A DNA stretch of 64,000 nt from Bifidobacterium catenulatum PV20-2 (GCF_000800455.1 NZ_CP007456.1:1488001-1552000); one strand, 5' to 3'; positions 24,638 to 34,417 are shown, counted from the stretch's first letter. Numbers and translations: made by a program. Notes: generated from the sequence alone by a model not told the origin.

Positions 24638-25711
24638 ATGTCCACATCGGAAGTCTCACCAGAAACACCTTTGGATAAAGGACAGCGTGCTGAAGCGGCG
24701 ATCCCGACCAACGTGAGAGTTTATCTAGGACTAAGCGGAAAAACACAAAAGGCACTTGGAGAAGCTTTGGGCATTACCAAGAGTGCTATGTCCATGAAAA
24801 TGTGTGGCAAAGTTGGATGGTCAGTAAGCGATCTTGTAACGACCGCCGATTTTCTAGGTGTCACGCCAAGCGCCCTAATGGATGACACAATTCTCAGCAA
24901 AGCCGAGGCTGGATATGCAAAATCGGCCGAGTATGGAGTTTTTGCCGAGAAGCCAGGTGCTTTGGTAGGTGTCGGCTCCCCTAGGTTCCTTGTCAGTCCC
25001 TTCAACCCCGACGCCCCGATCGAGGGCGGGATCTCGGGTGCTGCTAAAGGCGCCTTGGCCGGTTTTGTGCCGTCCGGGGTCCCGTCCGGCTCGGGTTCCC
25101 CGTCCAGCCCCTCGAAGCATGGCGGGATTGGGGTTCCCGGCCGGTCTCAAGCCCATGAGACACTTGGAGCCATGACTACCATCATCATGCGCACCTCTGA
25201 AGGTGATATCAAGATCAACCTGTTCGACGACAAGACCCCAGAGACCGTGGCTAACTTCCTGGGTCTCGCCACTGGCGAGAAGGAATGGGCCGACCCGTTC
25301 ACCGGTCAGCCGAGCCATGAGCCGTTCTACGATGGCCTGACCTTCCACCGCATCATCAAGGACTTCATGATCCAGGGCGGCTGCCCGCTGGGCACCGGCA
25401 CCGGCGGCCCGGGCTACAACTTCGATGATGAAATCGTTCCAGGACTGACCTTCGATCGCCCATACCTGCTGGCCATGGCAAACGCAGGCCTGCGCCGCGG
25501 CATGGACGGCAAGGTCCACGGCACCAACGGCTCCCAGTTCTTCATCACCACCGTGCCGACCGAATGGCTCAACGGCCATCACACCATTTTCGGCGAAGTC
25601 GCGGATGACGAGTCCAAGGCCGTCGTCGACAAGCTCGACTCCGTGGCAACTGACCGTTCCGATGCTCCGCTCGAGCCGGTCGGCATCACTTCCATCGAAG
25701 TGCTGAAGTAA
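24638..25711 (+). CDS. HTH regulator continuing in frame into cyclophilin (junction fusion)
   Basis: 357 codons from the ATG at 24638 (GGGAAG upstream) with no stop before the end of ppiA. Residues 1-100 form a Cro/CI-like HTH (KTQKALGEALGITKSAMSMKMCGKVGWSVSDL), related in pattern to the leftward regulator. Residues about 110-178 are a Gly/Ser/Pro-rich stretch with no recognisable fold (AGFVPSGVPSGSGSPSSPSKHGG). Residue 179 on is the complete cyclophilin. Composition shifts from AT-rich to GC-rich near 24965. It could be expressed as a true fusion, or this could be the element-chromosome junction with ppiA still using its own start. The fused frame is seen; its expression is not known. Confidence 0.5.
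   Translation: MSTSEVSPETPLDKGQRAEAAIPTNVRVYLGLSGKTQKALGEALGITKSAMSMKMCGKVGWSVSDLVTTADFLGVTPSALMDDTILSKAEAGYAKSAEYGVFAEKPGALVGVGSPRFLVSPFNPDAPIEGGISGAAKGALAGFVPSGVPSGSGSPSSPSKHGGIGVPGRSQAHETLGAMTTIIMRTSEGDIKINLFDDKTPETVANFLGLATGEKEWADPFTGQPSHEPFYDGLTFHRIIKDFMIQGGCPLGTGTGGPGYNFDDEIVPGLTFDRPYLLAMANAGLRRGMDGKVHGTNGSQFFITTVPTEWLNGHHTIFGEVADDESKAVVDKLDSVATDRSDAPLEPVGITSIEVLK
25172..25711 (+). CDS. ppiA: Cyclophilin-type peptidyl-prolyl cis-trans isomerase
   Basis: 179 aa from the ATG at 25172 with TTGGAG just upstream. It is a complete cyclophilin: FHRIIKDFMIQGGCPLGTGTGGPGY, then AMANAGLRRGMDGKVHGTNGSQFFIT and LNGHHTIFGEV, with the Arg of FHRI and the Phe of QFFIT as expected active-site residues. 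There is no signal peptide, so it is cytoplasmic; it speeds proline isomerisation in folding proteins. This is the first clearly chromosomal gene. Its own promoter is not obvious, and its frame is continuous with the upstream HTH gene. Confidence 0.92.
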   Translation: MTTIIMRTSEGDIKINLFDDKTPETVANFLGLATGEKEWADPFTGQPSHEPFYDGLTFHRIIKDFMIQGGCPLGTGTGGPGYNFDDEIVPGLTFDRPYLLAMANAGLRRGMDGKVHGTNGSQFFITTVPTEWLNGHHTIFGEVADDESKAVVDKLDSVATDRSDAPLEPVGITSIEVLK

Positions 25712-25741
25712 GTTTCGCATCAACAAGCTTCACGGCAAAAC

Positions 25742-25775
25742 AATGAAAAGCCCCTCACGTGAGGGGCTTTTCATT
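25742..25775. terminator. Bidirectional terminator between ppiA and rsh
   Basis: A perfect inverted repeat, AATGAAAAGCCCCTCAC paired with GTGAGGGGCTTTTCATT, with A and T runs on both sides, between two converging genes. Confidence 0.9.
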
Positions 25776-25830
25776 ATCTCCGAGAGAATCTACAGCAGTT
25801 CAGATGAGTCTCACGACCGCACTGATCGTG

Positions 25831-28152
25831 TCAGATTTTGCGTAAGCGAGGTTCGGCGGAGTCCTTGGCACCGGTGATTCGATATACATCGAACACGCCT
25901 TCGATCTTGCGCACTGCGGCAAGCAAAGTATTCAAATGCTGGGGGTCGGCCATTTCGAAGCTGAATTGGCTGGTGGCCACACGATCGGTTCCCGTGGAAA
26001 TGGAACCGGAGATGATGTTCACACCATGGTCGGAAAGCACGCGAGTCACATCACTCAACAAGTGCGGACGATCGAGCGCCTCCACCTGAATCTTGACCAT
26101 GAACACGCCCTTGGTGCTGGTCCACTGCACGTCAACCACACGTTCCGGCTGGCGTTTTTGCAAGTCCAGCATGTTCTGGCAGTCCACACGATGCACGGAC
26201 ACGCCCTGATTGCGGGTGATGAAGCCAATAATCTGGTCTCCCGGCACCGGCATGCAGCATCGGGCAAGCTTGACCCAAATGTCTCCCACGCCTTTGACGG
26301 AAATGCCCAGCGAACTAGTGGTCTTCTTGGTGCGTTCCACCTGCTTGAGCGGCAACGCCTCCTGTTCCACTTCTTCGTTCACTTCGTCGCTGCCCGCATC
26401 GCGAACCAAGTGCGAAATGACGTTCTGCGTGGAAATCTGACCATCACCGATTGCCACGAACACAGCCTCGGCATTGGCGAGATTCAACTCGTCAGCAATG
26501 CCGACCAACGCTTCAGGAGTCAACAATGTTGCGATCGGAAGGTTGCGCTTGCGCATGGCTCGCGTCAGCTCATCGCGACCTTCTTCAATGGCTTCGGTGC
26601 GGCGTTCCTTGCTGAACCATTGGCGAATCTTGTTACGGGCTTTCGGGCTCTTCGTGAAGCTCAGCCAGTCACGAGACGGACCAGCAGATTCGGACTTCGA
26701 CGTAAGCACTTCAACGGTATCGCCGTTTTCAAGCTTGGTGTCGAGCGGCACCAAACGGCCGTTCACACGAGCACCCATGGTACGGTGACCGACTTCGGTA
26801 TGCACCGCATAGGCGAAATCAATCGGCGTTGCCTCGGCAGGCAACGATACGATCTTGCCTTTCGGAGTGAACACGTAGACTTCGGCAGCACCCAGATCTT
26901 CCTTCAGGGAGCCTAAGAACTCGTTGGAATCCGGAGTCTCACTCGTCCAGTCGGCAAGTTGCTGAATCCACTTGAGATTATCAGCCTCGCTCAACTCCTG
27001 ATTCTCGCCACGCTTACGATCGGACTTATCAGGCGAGCTCAATGCGCGACCGGCCTGACCATTCTCCTTATACTTCCAATGCGCGGCGATGCCGAACTCA
27101 GCACGACGGTGCATGTCCCACGTACGAATCTGAATCTCGACAGGCTTGCCGCCAGGACCAACCACCGTGGTGTGCAGGCTCTGATACATGTTAAGCTTCG
27201 GCATGGCAATGTAATCCTTGAAACGACCTGGAACAGGGTTCCAACGCGCATGCACCGCACCCAACGCAGCATAACAATCCTGAATCGTGTCGACGATAAT
27301 GCGTACACCCACCAAATCGTAGATATTCGCAAAATCATGTCCGCGTACGATCATCTTCTGATAAATCGAGAAATAATCCTTCGGACGCCCCGTCACGTAC
27401 GCCGAAATGTTCTGCTCGTCAAGGTCTTCGTTGATCTCAGCAAGAATCTGCTTCAAATACACGTCTCGCTGGCCCGCACGACGTGCGACAAGCACCACGA
27501 TTTCGTTATAGATTTTCGGATAGAGCACCTTGAAGCTAAGCTCTTCCAATTCGGTTTTGATGGCGTTCATGCCAAGACGATTGGCAAGCGGCGCGTACAC
27601 GTCGAGCGTTTCGTGCGCTTTCTTCTGTGCGCTCGGTGTTTTGACGTAACGCCACGTACGCGCATTATGCACGCGATCGGCAAGTTTGACGACCAGCACG
27701 CGCACGTCGCGACTCATCGCGACCACCATCTTGCGAATGGTTTCGGCTTGCGCGGAATCACCATATTCCATTTTGGAGAGCTTGGTGACACCATCAACCA
27801 GACCGGTCACGGTATCGCCGAATTCGGCACGACACTCGTCAAGCGTGTAGTCGGTGTCTTCAACAGTATCGTGCAGCAAGCCGGCGGCCACAACCAACGG
27901 CCCCATGCCAAGATCCGCGAGAATCTGCGCCACAGCCAGAGGATGGATGATGTACGGCTCACCCGATTTGCGCCGTTGTGAAGAATGCTGCTTGACCGCA
28001 CGCTCATAAGCACGTTCAAGAATGCTCATATCCTCATCGGGATGATGGTATTCGCACATCTTCAGAATCGGCTCAAGCGGATCAAGCGGATTCGTGCTGA
28101 TCTCACAGCCCAACATTCGGGCAGAATGAACCTCACGTTCAATGTCTCCCAT
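25831..28152 (-). CDS. relA: Bifunctional (p)ppGpp synthetase/hydrolase of the RelA/SpoT family
   Basis: 773 aa from the ATG at 28152 with an ideal GGAGGT site. It makes and degrades (p)ppGpp during starvation. Domains in order are the HD hydrolase (GLLHDTVEDTDYT and KLADRVHNARTW), the synthetase (YVTGRPKDYFSIYQKM, and GRFKDYIAMPKLNMYQSLHT, which carries the RXKD signature of bifunctional enzymes), TGS (VYVFTPKGKIVSLP), a helical/zinc-finger-like region (RCCMPVPGDQIIGFITRNQGVSVHR) and a C-terminal ACT domain. Both catalytic halves look intact. It stands alone between the ppiA terminator and the dut operon. Confidence 0.95.
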   Translation of the reverse strand: MGDIEREVHSARMLGCEISTNPLDPLEPILKMCEYHHPDEDMSILERAYERAVKQHSSQRRKSGEPYIIHPLAVAQILADLGMGPLVVAAGLLHDTVEDTDYTLDECRAEFGDTVTGLVDGVTKLSKMEYGDSAQAETIRKMVVAMSRDVRVLVVKLADRVHNARTWRYVKTPSAQKKAHETLDVYAPLANRLGMNAIKTELEELSFKVLYPKIYNEIVVLVARRAGQRDVYLKQILAEINEDLDEQNISAYVTGRPKDYFSIYQKMIVRGHDFANIYDLVGVRIIVDTIQDCYAALGAVHARWNPVPGRFKDYIAMPKLNMYQSLHTTVVGPGGKPVEIQIRTWDMHRRAEFGIAAHWKYKENGQAGRALSSPDKSDRKRGENQELSEADNLKWIQQLADWTSETPDSNEFLGSLKEDLGAAEVYVFTPKGKIVSLPAEATPIDFAYAVHTEVGHRTMGARVNGRLVPLDTKLENGDTVEVLTSKSESAGPSRDWLSFTKSPKARNKIRQWFSKERRTEAIEEGRDELTRAMRKRNLPIATLLTPEALVGIADELNLANAEAVFVAIGDGQISTQNVISHLVRDAGSDEVNEEVEQEALPLKQVERTKKTTSSLGISVKGVGDIWVKLARCCMPVPGDQIIGFITRNQGVSVHRVDCQNMLDLQKRQPERVVDVQWTSTKGVFMVKIQVEALDRPHLLSDVTRVLSDHGVNIISGSISTGTDRVATSQFSFEMADPQHLNTLLAAVRKIEGVFDVYRITGAKDSAEPRLRKI

Positions 28153-28205
28153 CGTCCACCTCCTCGCTCGCAATGCTCCCTATACTACCCGCGCATCACG
28201 GTATG

Positions 28206-28249
28206 TTCGGGGTATCCGACCGCGTGTTGCACGGCCAGATACCCCCGAA
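28206..28249. terminator. Inverted repeat after dut, weak terminator candidate
   Basis: TTCGGGGTATC and GATACCCCCGAA (one extra C) around a 22-base loop, between dut and relA, both on the minus strand. It lacks a T-run, so it may instead belong to the relA promoter region. Confidence 0.35.
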
Positions 28250-28307
28250 AAACATTATGCCGCCAACGTTTGCCGATTCTTGGCGCCTATGCCTTCGCAT
28301 ACTCAGT

Positions 28308-28784
28308 TCAGGAGGCCACACCGGTGGATCCGAAGCCACGCTCAGCACGGTCAGATCCGGGCAGCGTCTCCGCTTCGATGAACTTCGCCTCGACATAACG
28401 CTGGATGACCAGCTGCGCGATGCGGTCTCCCGGGTGGAACGTCACGGTGCGTTCCGGATCAAGATTGATCAGCGGCACTTTGATTTCGCCACGGTAGCCC
28501 GCGTCAATGGTTCCAGGCGCATTCAACACGGTAACGCCCTGTTTGACGGCAAGACCAGACCGTGGGTGCACCAAGGCCACATAACCCGCTGGAAGCGCGA
28601 TCGCCACTCCCGTAGGCACCAGTGCCCTCTGGAACGGCTTCAACGTGACTTCCTCGGTGGTACGCAAATCGGCGCCCGCATCCCCGGCATGGGCATAGTA
28701 CAGTTCCGCCGGCTGGTCGGGATTCAGCGACTTTACTAGGACCTCGACGTTTTCCGGCTCGTTGTATGTTTCGTCGAACGCCAT
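28308..28784 (-). CDS. dut: dUTP diphosphatase
   Basis: 158 aa. The ATG at 28784 overlaps the upstream stop (TGATG). It hydrolyses dUTP to dUMP and pyrophosphate, keeping uracil out of DNA and feeding dTMP synthesis. All five trimeric dUTPase motifs are visible: AGDAGADLRT, HPRSGLAVKQG, NAPGTIDAGYRGEIKV, GDRIAQLVI and the C-terminal ERGFGSTG arm that closes over the substrate. Translationally coupled to the DUF4193 gene. Confidence 0.96.
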   Translation of the reverse strand: MAFDETYNEPENVEVLVKSLNPDQPAELYYAHAGDAGADLRTTEEVTLKPFQRALVPTGVAIALPAGYVALVHPRSGLAVKQGVTVLNAPGTIDAGYRGEIKVPLINLDPERTVTFHPGDRIAQLVIQRYVEAKFIEAETLPGSDRAERGFGSTGVAS

Positions 28785-29077
28785 CAGGCAGCGCACTCCT
28801 GACATACCGGCTGACCATCGTCAGTGGTGTAGGCGAGCTGGCTGCGATGCTTCACCAGGAAGCATTCGGAACAGATGAACTCGTCTCCCTGCATAGGAAT
28901 GACGGTCACCGAAGCGTCCTCGTTGCTGAGATCCGCGCCCGGCAGCTCGTAATCCTCGGCGATGGCATTCTCGTCATCGTCCATGTCGTTGGAAGTGTTC
29001 TGGGAGCTCTTGCCCAAAGCCTGGAGCGACTCCTCGTCCTCGTCCTTGTTGCGCGGGGAATCATAATCCTGTGCCAT
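28784..29077 (-). CDS. DUF4193 family protein
   Basis: 97 aa from the ATG at 29077 with AAAGGAATC. The N-terminus is acidic and disordered-looking (RNKDEDEESLQAL, NDMDDDENAI). The C-terminal zinc-ribbon-like end has FICSECFLVKHRSQLA and VCQECAA, two CxxC pairs. DUF4193 proteins are conserved in actinobacteria, usually next to dut, as here; the molecular role is unknown. Confidence 0.9.
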   Translation of the reverse strand: MAQDYDSPRNKDEDEESLQALGKSSQNTSNDMDDDENAIAEDYELPGADLSNEDASVTVIPMQGDEFICSECFLVKHRSQLAYTTDDGQPVCQECAA

Positions 29078-29112
29078 CGAGATTCCTTTCGTCATCTATG
29101 GTGCTTATGCGC

Positions 29113-29151
29113 CATAGGATACATGACTTTTACCCCGCATAGGATACACGA
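29113..29151. promoter_or_regulatory. Direct repeats in the divergent DUF4193-sepH promoter region
   Basis: CATAGGATACATGA (29113) and CATAGGATACACGA (29138) are 25 bp apart. Each could be a -10 region, or the pair a regulator site, between two divergently transcribed genes. Confidence 0.4.
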
Positions 29152-29226
29152 TTCGAAATACTCGTAAAATCCGACACGTGGGGCACAATAGAATAAACAG
29201 TAATTCTTAAAGGAAAGTGGTGTGTT

Positions 29227-30255
29227 GTGCCTGAGAATTCACTCGAGGAAGCGCGGTTCGATCATGTCAGTGATGCCGGTGAACTCGTCTTTGTTTCAGG
29301 TGCCGGGAAGTTCTCTGTAAAGGTCGATGAAGCGCTTGAAAGAGCCGTTTTAGAAGCTAAGCAGATCCGTTCTGAAGTGCAGGAGAAACAGCAGACGCAC
29401 ACTCCGATTACTCTGCCGATTTCGCAGATTCAGTCGTTGATTCGCGCCGGCGCCGATCCCGCGCGTGTTGCGGAAAGATATTCGTTGAGCGAAGCGCTCG
29501 TTCGGCGTTTCTCGGCTTCGGTCGAAACGGAGAAACAATATGCGATTGAGCAGTTCCTCGCCGTTCCTGCACCGAAAGAAAGCCGCGTACGTACGCTTTC
29601 CGAACTGATTGAACGCACATTCGCGGCGGCGCGGGTGCGTTTGGAAGACGTGACTTGGAAGGCCACCAGACTTGGCTTGGAACCTTGGAAGATCAGCGCT
29701 CAGTTCGTTTCCTCTGGCCATACCATCTGCGCGGAATGGTCGTGGAACATGCATGACAACGCCGTAAGTTGTTTGAATTCCGCTGCACGCAAGCTCATCG
29801 GGGAGCAAGACACGCCGAAGGAAGGACACGCCGAGAAACACGCCGATGAGAATTTCCTCGCTTCGCTGAATCTTCCAGGAAATTCCGCCCGATCGGCGCG
29901 AATCGAACAGACCGTATCGGCATGGAACACGCCTGAACCGTCCATGCCGGTGGCGCGCCCCTCAGCGGCGCCTTCTGTTCCAATCGCGCCAATCGGCGTC
30001 TCTAACGAATTCGACACGCCGAGTATGGCCGCCGACGTCTCTCTGTCAAACCTATCGGAAGACGCCATGACGAAAACCGACGCCAATGCAACAGGCGCTG
30101 CTCAGAACACCATCGCGTCCGCATCGGATACCGCTTCGAACACCGCAAACACGAGTCAAACACCCGATCCGCACAGCCAAAACACCACCAAATCGAAGCG
30201 GCGCGCCGGACGTTCCGCCGTACCAAGTTGGGATGAGATTCTATTCGGCGACTGA
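29227..30255 (+). CDS. sepH: Cell division protein SepH (DUF3071)
   Basis: 342 aa from the GTG at 29227 with AAAGGAAAG upstream. The N-terminal DUF3071 domain covers about residues 1-190: an opening ARFDHVSDAGELVFVS..KFSVKVDEALERAV, a central DNA-binding-like helical part (LIRAGADPARVAERYSLSEALVRRF) and RLGLEPWKISAQFVSSG. A long Ser/Thr/Pro/Asn-rich linker follows, then the conserved short C-terminal motif VPSWDEILFG. In Streptomyces SepH stimulates FtsZ assembly at division sites. The same role is likely here. Confidence 0.9.
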   Translation: MPENSLEEARFDHVSDAGELVFVSGAGKFSVKVDEALERAVLEAKQIRSEVQEKQQTHTPITLPISQIQSLIRAGADPARVAERYSLSEALVRRFSASVETEKQYAIEQFLAVPAPKESRVRTLSELIERTFAAARVRLEDVTWKATRLGLEPWKISAQFVSSGHTICAEWSWNMHDNAVSCLNSAARKLIGEQDTPKEGHAEKHADENFLASLNLPGNSARSARIEQTVSAWNTPEPSMPVARPSAAPSVPIAPIGVSNEFDTPSMAADVSLSNLSEDAMTKTDANATGAAQNTIASASDTASNTANTSQTPDPHSQNTTKSKRRAGRSAVPSWDEILFGD

Positions 30256-30270
30256 GCCAAACCCTGCATG

Positions 30271-31497
30271 CTAGGCCACGTCGATCAGACAGGGGATATC
30301 AGACTCGAGCATGGTGAGCGAGCCATGCACGCTCGGCAGATGCATCGCCTTTTCCGCCTGAGTGCGGGAATCCACGATGGTGACGGCCTTCGTGGCCGAA
30401 ACGATCACATCACCAATCATCGGTTCGACGTGCGAGACCACAGGCCCGTACACACCCTCCGCAATCGCCTGCGATCGCGTACGCACTTGTGCCCGGTCTT
30501 CCAACACGTCACGCCACCGTGTGGCGATGTCTTCCGGGGCCTCGCCCTGTTCCGCATAGAGCATGACGCAACGCGGTTCACCGCCGACATGAGCGACGCC
30601 CTGCATGAGCCGCTGATCCTGTGCAATGTCAATCACGGATTCGGGATCAGTGGTGATCATACCGTGATCCGCCACAATCACAATCAATGTGCCTTTGGAC
30701 ACGCTGCGGCGAAGAAGGCCGAGCTGAGCGTCAACACGCTCGTACGTGCCAATCCATTTGTCGGAATCCCAACCGTAATTATGCCCAACCTTATCGGTAT
30801 CACGCAGATACAGGTATGTCAGTCCGGGATTTTTCGCCGCCTGAGCCGCGACTGCGACACGCTTGCGCGAATCATCGTTGGAAATGTAGTCACTGCCACG
30901 CAAGGCAGCCTGCGTCAACGCGGAAAATGCGAATTTCGGCAATCCAGAACTGGTCACACGAACGCCTTGCGCGCTTAGCTGTTCAAACATGGTCGGCTGC
31001 TGCTGCAACTCAAGCGGAGGAACCGCATTTTTGAAGGAAATCAGCTGGCATATTTCACCGGTTTTCGGATTGAGCTGCGTATAGCCGGTCATACCCGTCA
31101 TACCGGGGCATGTTCCCGTACCGAATGTAGACATGGCCGCGACGGTAGTGCTCGGCATGCATGTGGCGATGGGACGTTGATTGGCGGAATCGTTCATGAG
31201 GGACCGCAAGTAGGGCGCATGCCCCAGTCTCATGTTGAGGTTCCAGTAGCCGAGACCGTCCACGAGCACCACGACCGCGGACGCCGAGTCCGGCAGCCCA
31301 AGCGCTTCCTGCAGACCTTTCGGGTCAGAATGAATGTCCGTTGGCATGGGGCAGCCAATGGCGTTGGAAACCGCAGGAAGTACCGACGACAGGTGCAACG
31401 CTCCCCCACGGGTCCCTTCAGATGGCATGTCATCTCCGTAGCATGCCGGTTCAGTCATGGTAAGCAGCTCTTCGTCGCTTGGCACTTCAACACTCAT
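30271..31497 (-). CDS. Alkaline phosphatase-superfamily phosphodiesterase/nucleotide pyrophosphatase
   Basis: 408 aa. Metal-site features of type I phosphodiesterases are present: VVVLVDGLGYWN (Asp ligand), MPSTTVAAMSTFGTGTCPG (nucleophilic Thr), YLRDTDKVGHNYGWDSD (Asp/His ligands), VIVADHGM (Asp-His pair) and a late conserved His (SVHGSL). There is no signal peptide, so it is cytoplasmic or loosely associated. The substrate is unknown. It converges on sepH with only 15 bases between stops and no hairpin there. Confidence 0.86.
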   Translation of the reverse strand: MSVEVPSDEELLTMTEPACYGDDMPSEGTRGGALHLSSVLPAVSNAIGCPMPTDIHSDPKGLQEALGLPDSASAVVVLVDGLGYWNLNMRLGHAPYLRSLMNDSANQRPIATCMPSTTVAAMSTFGTGTCPGMTGMTGYTQLNPKTGEICQLISFKNAVPPLELQQQPTMFEQLSAQGVRVTSSGLPKFAFSALTQAALRGSDYISNDDSRKRVAVAAQAAKNPGLTYLYLRDTDKVGHNYGWDSDKWIGTYERVDAQLGLLRRSVSKGTLIVIVADHGMITTDPESVIDIAQDQRLMQGVAHVGGEPRCVMLYAEQGEAPEDIATRWRDVLEDRAQVRTRSQAIAEGVYGPVVSHVEPMIGDVIVSATKAVTIVDSRTQAEKAMHLPSVHGSLTMLESDIPCLIDVA

Positions 31498-31582
31498 GAC
31501 TCCTATTCAAGCACCGCGGTGGTACCGGCTGGTAACATTGCTAGGTTGATTACCATTACTTTTCCGTGAGGAGATTCACCGC

Positions 31583-34270
31583 ATGGTGTCGCACCGCAAA
31601 CCGGCAAAACCAGCCTTTGACCCGCGTACGGTCAAAGAGAACATCGTCGAAACACCGTTGAACGAGGAGATGAGCAAGTCCTTCCTCGAATACGCGTATT
31701 CGGTGATCTATGCCCGCGCGTTGCCCGACGCCAGAGACGGTCTGAAGCCGGTGCAGCGCCGCATCATCTACCAGATGGGTCAAATGAACCTCAATCCGGA
31801 TCGTCCGTACATGAAGTCGGCCCGTGTGGTCGGCGAGGTGATGGGTAAGCTTCACCCGCATGGCGATTCCGCGATTTATGAGGCGATGGTTCGTCTTGCG
31901 CAACCGTTTGCCATGCGTCTGCCTCTGGTCGACGGCCACGGTAATTTCGGATCCCTTGATGATGGTCCGGCAGCATCGCGTTACACCGAGGCTCGCATGG
32001 CCCAGGCTGCACTTGGCATGAACGCGAATATCGCCGAAGATACAGTGGATTTCACACCGAACTACGACAACAAGCTGCAGGAGCCAACCGTTTTGCCTGC
32101 CGCGATCCCGAATCTGCTCGTCAATGGCGGTTCCGGCATCGCCGTCGGTATGGCCACAAATATGGCGACGCACAATCTGGGCGAAGTGGTTGCCGCAGCC
32201 AAACACTTGATGCATCATCCTGATGCCACGTTGGAAGAGCTTATGCGCTATGTTCCCGGCCCTGATTGGCCGAGCGGTGGCGTGATTGTGGGACGTAAGG
32301 GCATTCGCGAGGCCTACGAGACCGGTCGTGGCGCGTTGACCACGCGTTCGGTAACACATATTGAAAACGTAACCGCTCGTAAGAAGGCAATTGTCGTAAC
32401 GGAACTGCCTTTCATGGTCGGTCCGGAACGTGTGTTGGAACGTATTTCCGAGGGTGTGAAGAATCGCAAGCTGGAGGGTATTTCCGGCGCGATAGACCTG
32501 ACGGACCGCCATAACGGCACTCGCCTTGTCATTGAAATCAAAACCGGCTTCGACCCGAACGCCGTACTGGCGCAACTGTTCAAGCACACACCGCTGCAAG
32601 ACAATTTCACCATTAATAACGTAGCATTGGTCAACGGTCGCCCACACACCATGGGCTTGAAGGAAATGCTTCAGGTATGGGTGGATCATCGCCGTGCGGT
32701 GATTCGCCGTCGTAGCGAATTCCGCAAAAAGAAGGCGCTGGAACGTCTGCACCTGGTTGAAGGCCTTCTGCTTGCGATGGTCGACATTGACGAAGTGATT
32801 CAGGTGATTCGCTCGTCTGACGATGCCGAAGCAGCAAAGACGAAGCTCATCAAGGTGTTTGATCTGGATGAGATTCAGGCACAGTACATTCTCGATTTGC
32901 GTTTGCGTCGCCTGACGAAAATGAGCCGCATCGAGCTTGAAGCGGAACGCGACGATTTGAAGCAACGTATTGAGGAGTTAGATCGCATTCTTGCCTCCTC
33001 TGAGGCGCTTGACGGCGTGGTGATTGCCGAAATGGACGAAGCTGTTGCCACGTATGGCACGCCACGTCGCACTGTGCTGTTGGATGAAGACGCTGACGGC
33101 AGGCTTGTGCCTGTTGTGGCGCATGGCGATGATGGCGTATCCGCCTCCGCTGTGGCTGCGGCACGCGCCGCAGCCACGGTGTCGTCCGCCGCCGCCGATG
33201 TCGCCGCCGCTGCAAAGGCCGCGAAGAAAGCCGGCGAAGACAATGCCGAAGCCATGGCTTTGCAGATCGACGACGAACCGTGCGCTGTGATGTTGTCGGC
33301 CACTGGTCTGATCGCACGCACCTCCGAAGACGCGTTGGAGCGTTGGGAGAATCGCTCTTCTGCCGACCAGCGTGCAAAGGATGATCAGATTATTTCGATC
33401 TTCCGCACGACCACGCGTTCCTCATATGGTTTGGTCACATCTGCCGGCCGTCTGATTGTGGCGCATGTCGTGGAATTGCCGGTTATGTCCGTGGATGGGC
33501 CGCTCCACGTGACTGGCGGCGTCCGCGCCGAAGAGTTGATCGGTATGACGGAAAACACCGATCCAATTCGTGGTGAACGTGTGATCGCTGCGATCGCCAT
33601 GCCATCCGCCGACGATTCCGGTGATAATACCGTAGAGCCCACTCCTCTTGCGTTGGGTACGCGCAATGGTGTAGTCAAGCGTTGGAATCGCGAATCGCCC
33701 ACCACCATGGATTCATGGAGTGTCATCGATTTGAAGGATGATGATGAAGTTCTGGCTGCCGCTGAAGCGCGTGACGAGGATCGGCTGGTGTTTGTATCCA
33801 CCGACTCCTCTCTGCTGACGTTCGAGGCGAAGAACGTACGTCCGCAGGGACGCACCGCCGGAGGCATGGCAGGCATTCGCCTGGCTGAAGGCTGCTCAGT
33901 GGCCGCGTTCGCGGTGGTTCCCGCCAGCAAGGTGGCATGGAATTATGAAGAAGGCGAGAATGGCCTGTTCTCCGCGTCTGGAGCTGTGGTGTTGACGGTT
34001 GCAGGTGATTCCGAAGCGTTGCCGGGTACGGAGAATGGTTCCGCGAAGGTAACCCCATTGGAGATGTATCCGACGAAAGGCCGCGGTACCGGTGGTGTTC
34101 GTTCGCAGCGCTTCCTCAAGGGACAGGATACGTTGATTCTCGCATTTGTGGGCACATACCCAGTACACGCTTCCACACAGGGCGGCGCCGGCGTGGAATT
34201 GCCGAAGCCGGATATGCGTCGAGATGGTTCTGGCACGGAGCTTTCCGCACCAATCGCCATCGTCGGCTAA
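31583..34270 (+). CDS. parC: DNA topoisomerase IV subunit A
   Basis: 895 aa; GAGGAG lies before the ATG at 31583. Subunit A of a type IIA topoisomerase, it cuts and rejoins DNA to separate linked daughter chromosomes, pairing with ParE (42856-45207). Motifs: quinolone-region [20 protein letters not shown], catalytic Tyr in ASRYTEARM, and a C-terminal beta-propeller with [10 protein letters not shown] and the late [12 protein letters not shown]. An unusual Ala-rich helical insert (about residues 515-560, [20 protein letters not shown]) separates the breakage-reunion core from the propeller. Assignment as ParC rather than GyrA rests on context and the degenerate GyrA box. Confidence 0.9.
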   Translation: MVSHRKPAKPAFDPRTVKENIVETPLNEEMSKSFLEYAYSVIYARALPDARDGLKPVQRRIIYQMGQMNLNPDRPYMKSARVVGEVMGKLHPHGDSAIYEAMVRLAQPFAMRLPLVDGHGNFGSLDDGPAASRYTEARMAQAALGMNANIAEDTVDFTPNYDNKLQEPTVLPAAIPNLLVNGGSGIAVGMATNMATHNLGEVVAAAKHLMHHPDATLEELMRYVPGPDWPSGGVIVGRKGIREAYETGRGALTTRSVTHIENVTARKKAIVVTELPFMVGPERVLERISEGVKNRKLEGISGAIDLTDRHNGTRLVIEIKTGFDPNAVLAQLFKHTPLQDNFTINNVALVNGRPHTMGLKEMLQVWVDHRRAVIRRRSEFRKKKALERLHLVEGLLLAMVDIDEVIQVIRSSDDAEAAKTKLIKVFDLDEIQAQYILDLRLRRLTKMSRIELEAERDDLKQRIEELDRILASSEALDGVVIAEMDEAVATYGTPRRTVLLDEDADGRLVPVVAHGDDGVSASAVAAARAAATVSSAAADVAAAAKAAKKAGEDNAEAMALQIDDEPCAVMLSATGLIARTSEDALERWENRSSADQRAKDDQIISIFRTTTRSSYGLVTSAGRLIVAHVVELPVMSVDGPLHVTGGVRAEELIGMTENTDPIRGERVIAAIAMPSADDSGDNTVEPTPLALGTRNGVVKRWNRESPTTMDSWSVIDLKDDDEVLAAAEARDEDRLVFVSTDSSLLTFEAKNVRPQGRTAGGMAGIRLAEGCSVAAFAVVPASKVAWNYEEGENGLFSASGAVVLTVAGDSEALPGTENGSAKVTPLEMYPTKGRGTGGVRSQRFLKGQDTLILAFVGTYPVHASTQGGAGVELPKPDMRRDGSGTELSAPIAIVG

Positions 34271-34282
34271 ATTGTTTTCGTT

Positions 34283-34353
34283 GACAATGCCCGTATCTTG
34301 CGATGGCGGGAATCGCTTTGGTTTCGCTTGTGCTTGCAAGATGCGGGCATTGT
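34283..34353. terminator. Large hairpin between parC and the Lhr helicase
   Basis: GACAATGCCCGTATCTTGC pairs with GCAAGATGCGGGCATTGT (about 18 bp, one G-T wobble) around a 34-base loop. It separates two converging genes and is probably a bidirectional terminator. Confidence 0.65.
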
Positions 34354-34417
34354 TGTCGGCACGGTTCTGTCAGCGCGTCCGTTTCGTTCGCTTTGGCTCA
34401 GGCGATGTAACACCAAG

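Noticed and set aside
24960..25171. tRNA gene as integration target at the element-chromosome junction
   Set aside because: No T-loop consensus (GTTCRANYC) or cloverleaf pairing was found on either strand.
31556..32965. 469-codon minus-strand frame over parC
   Set aside because: Shadow of parC; parC motifs are all intact.
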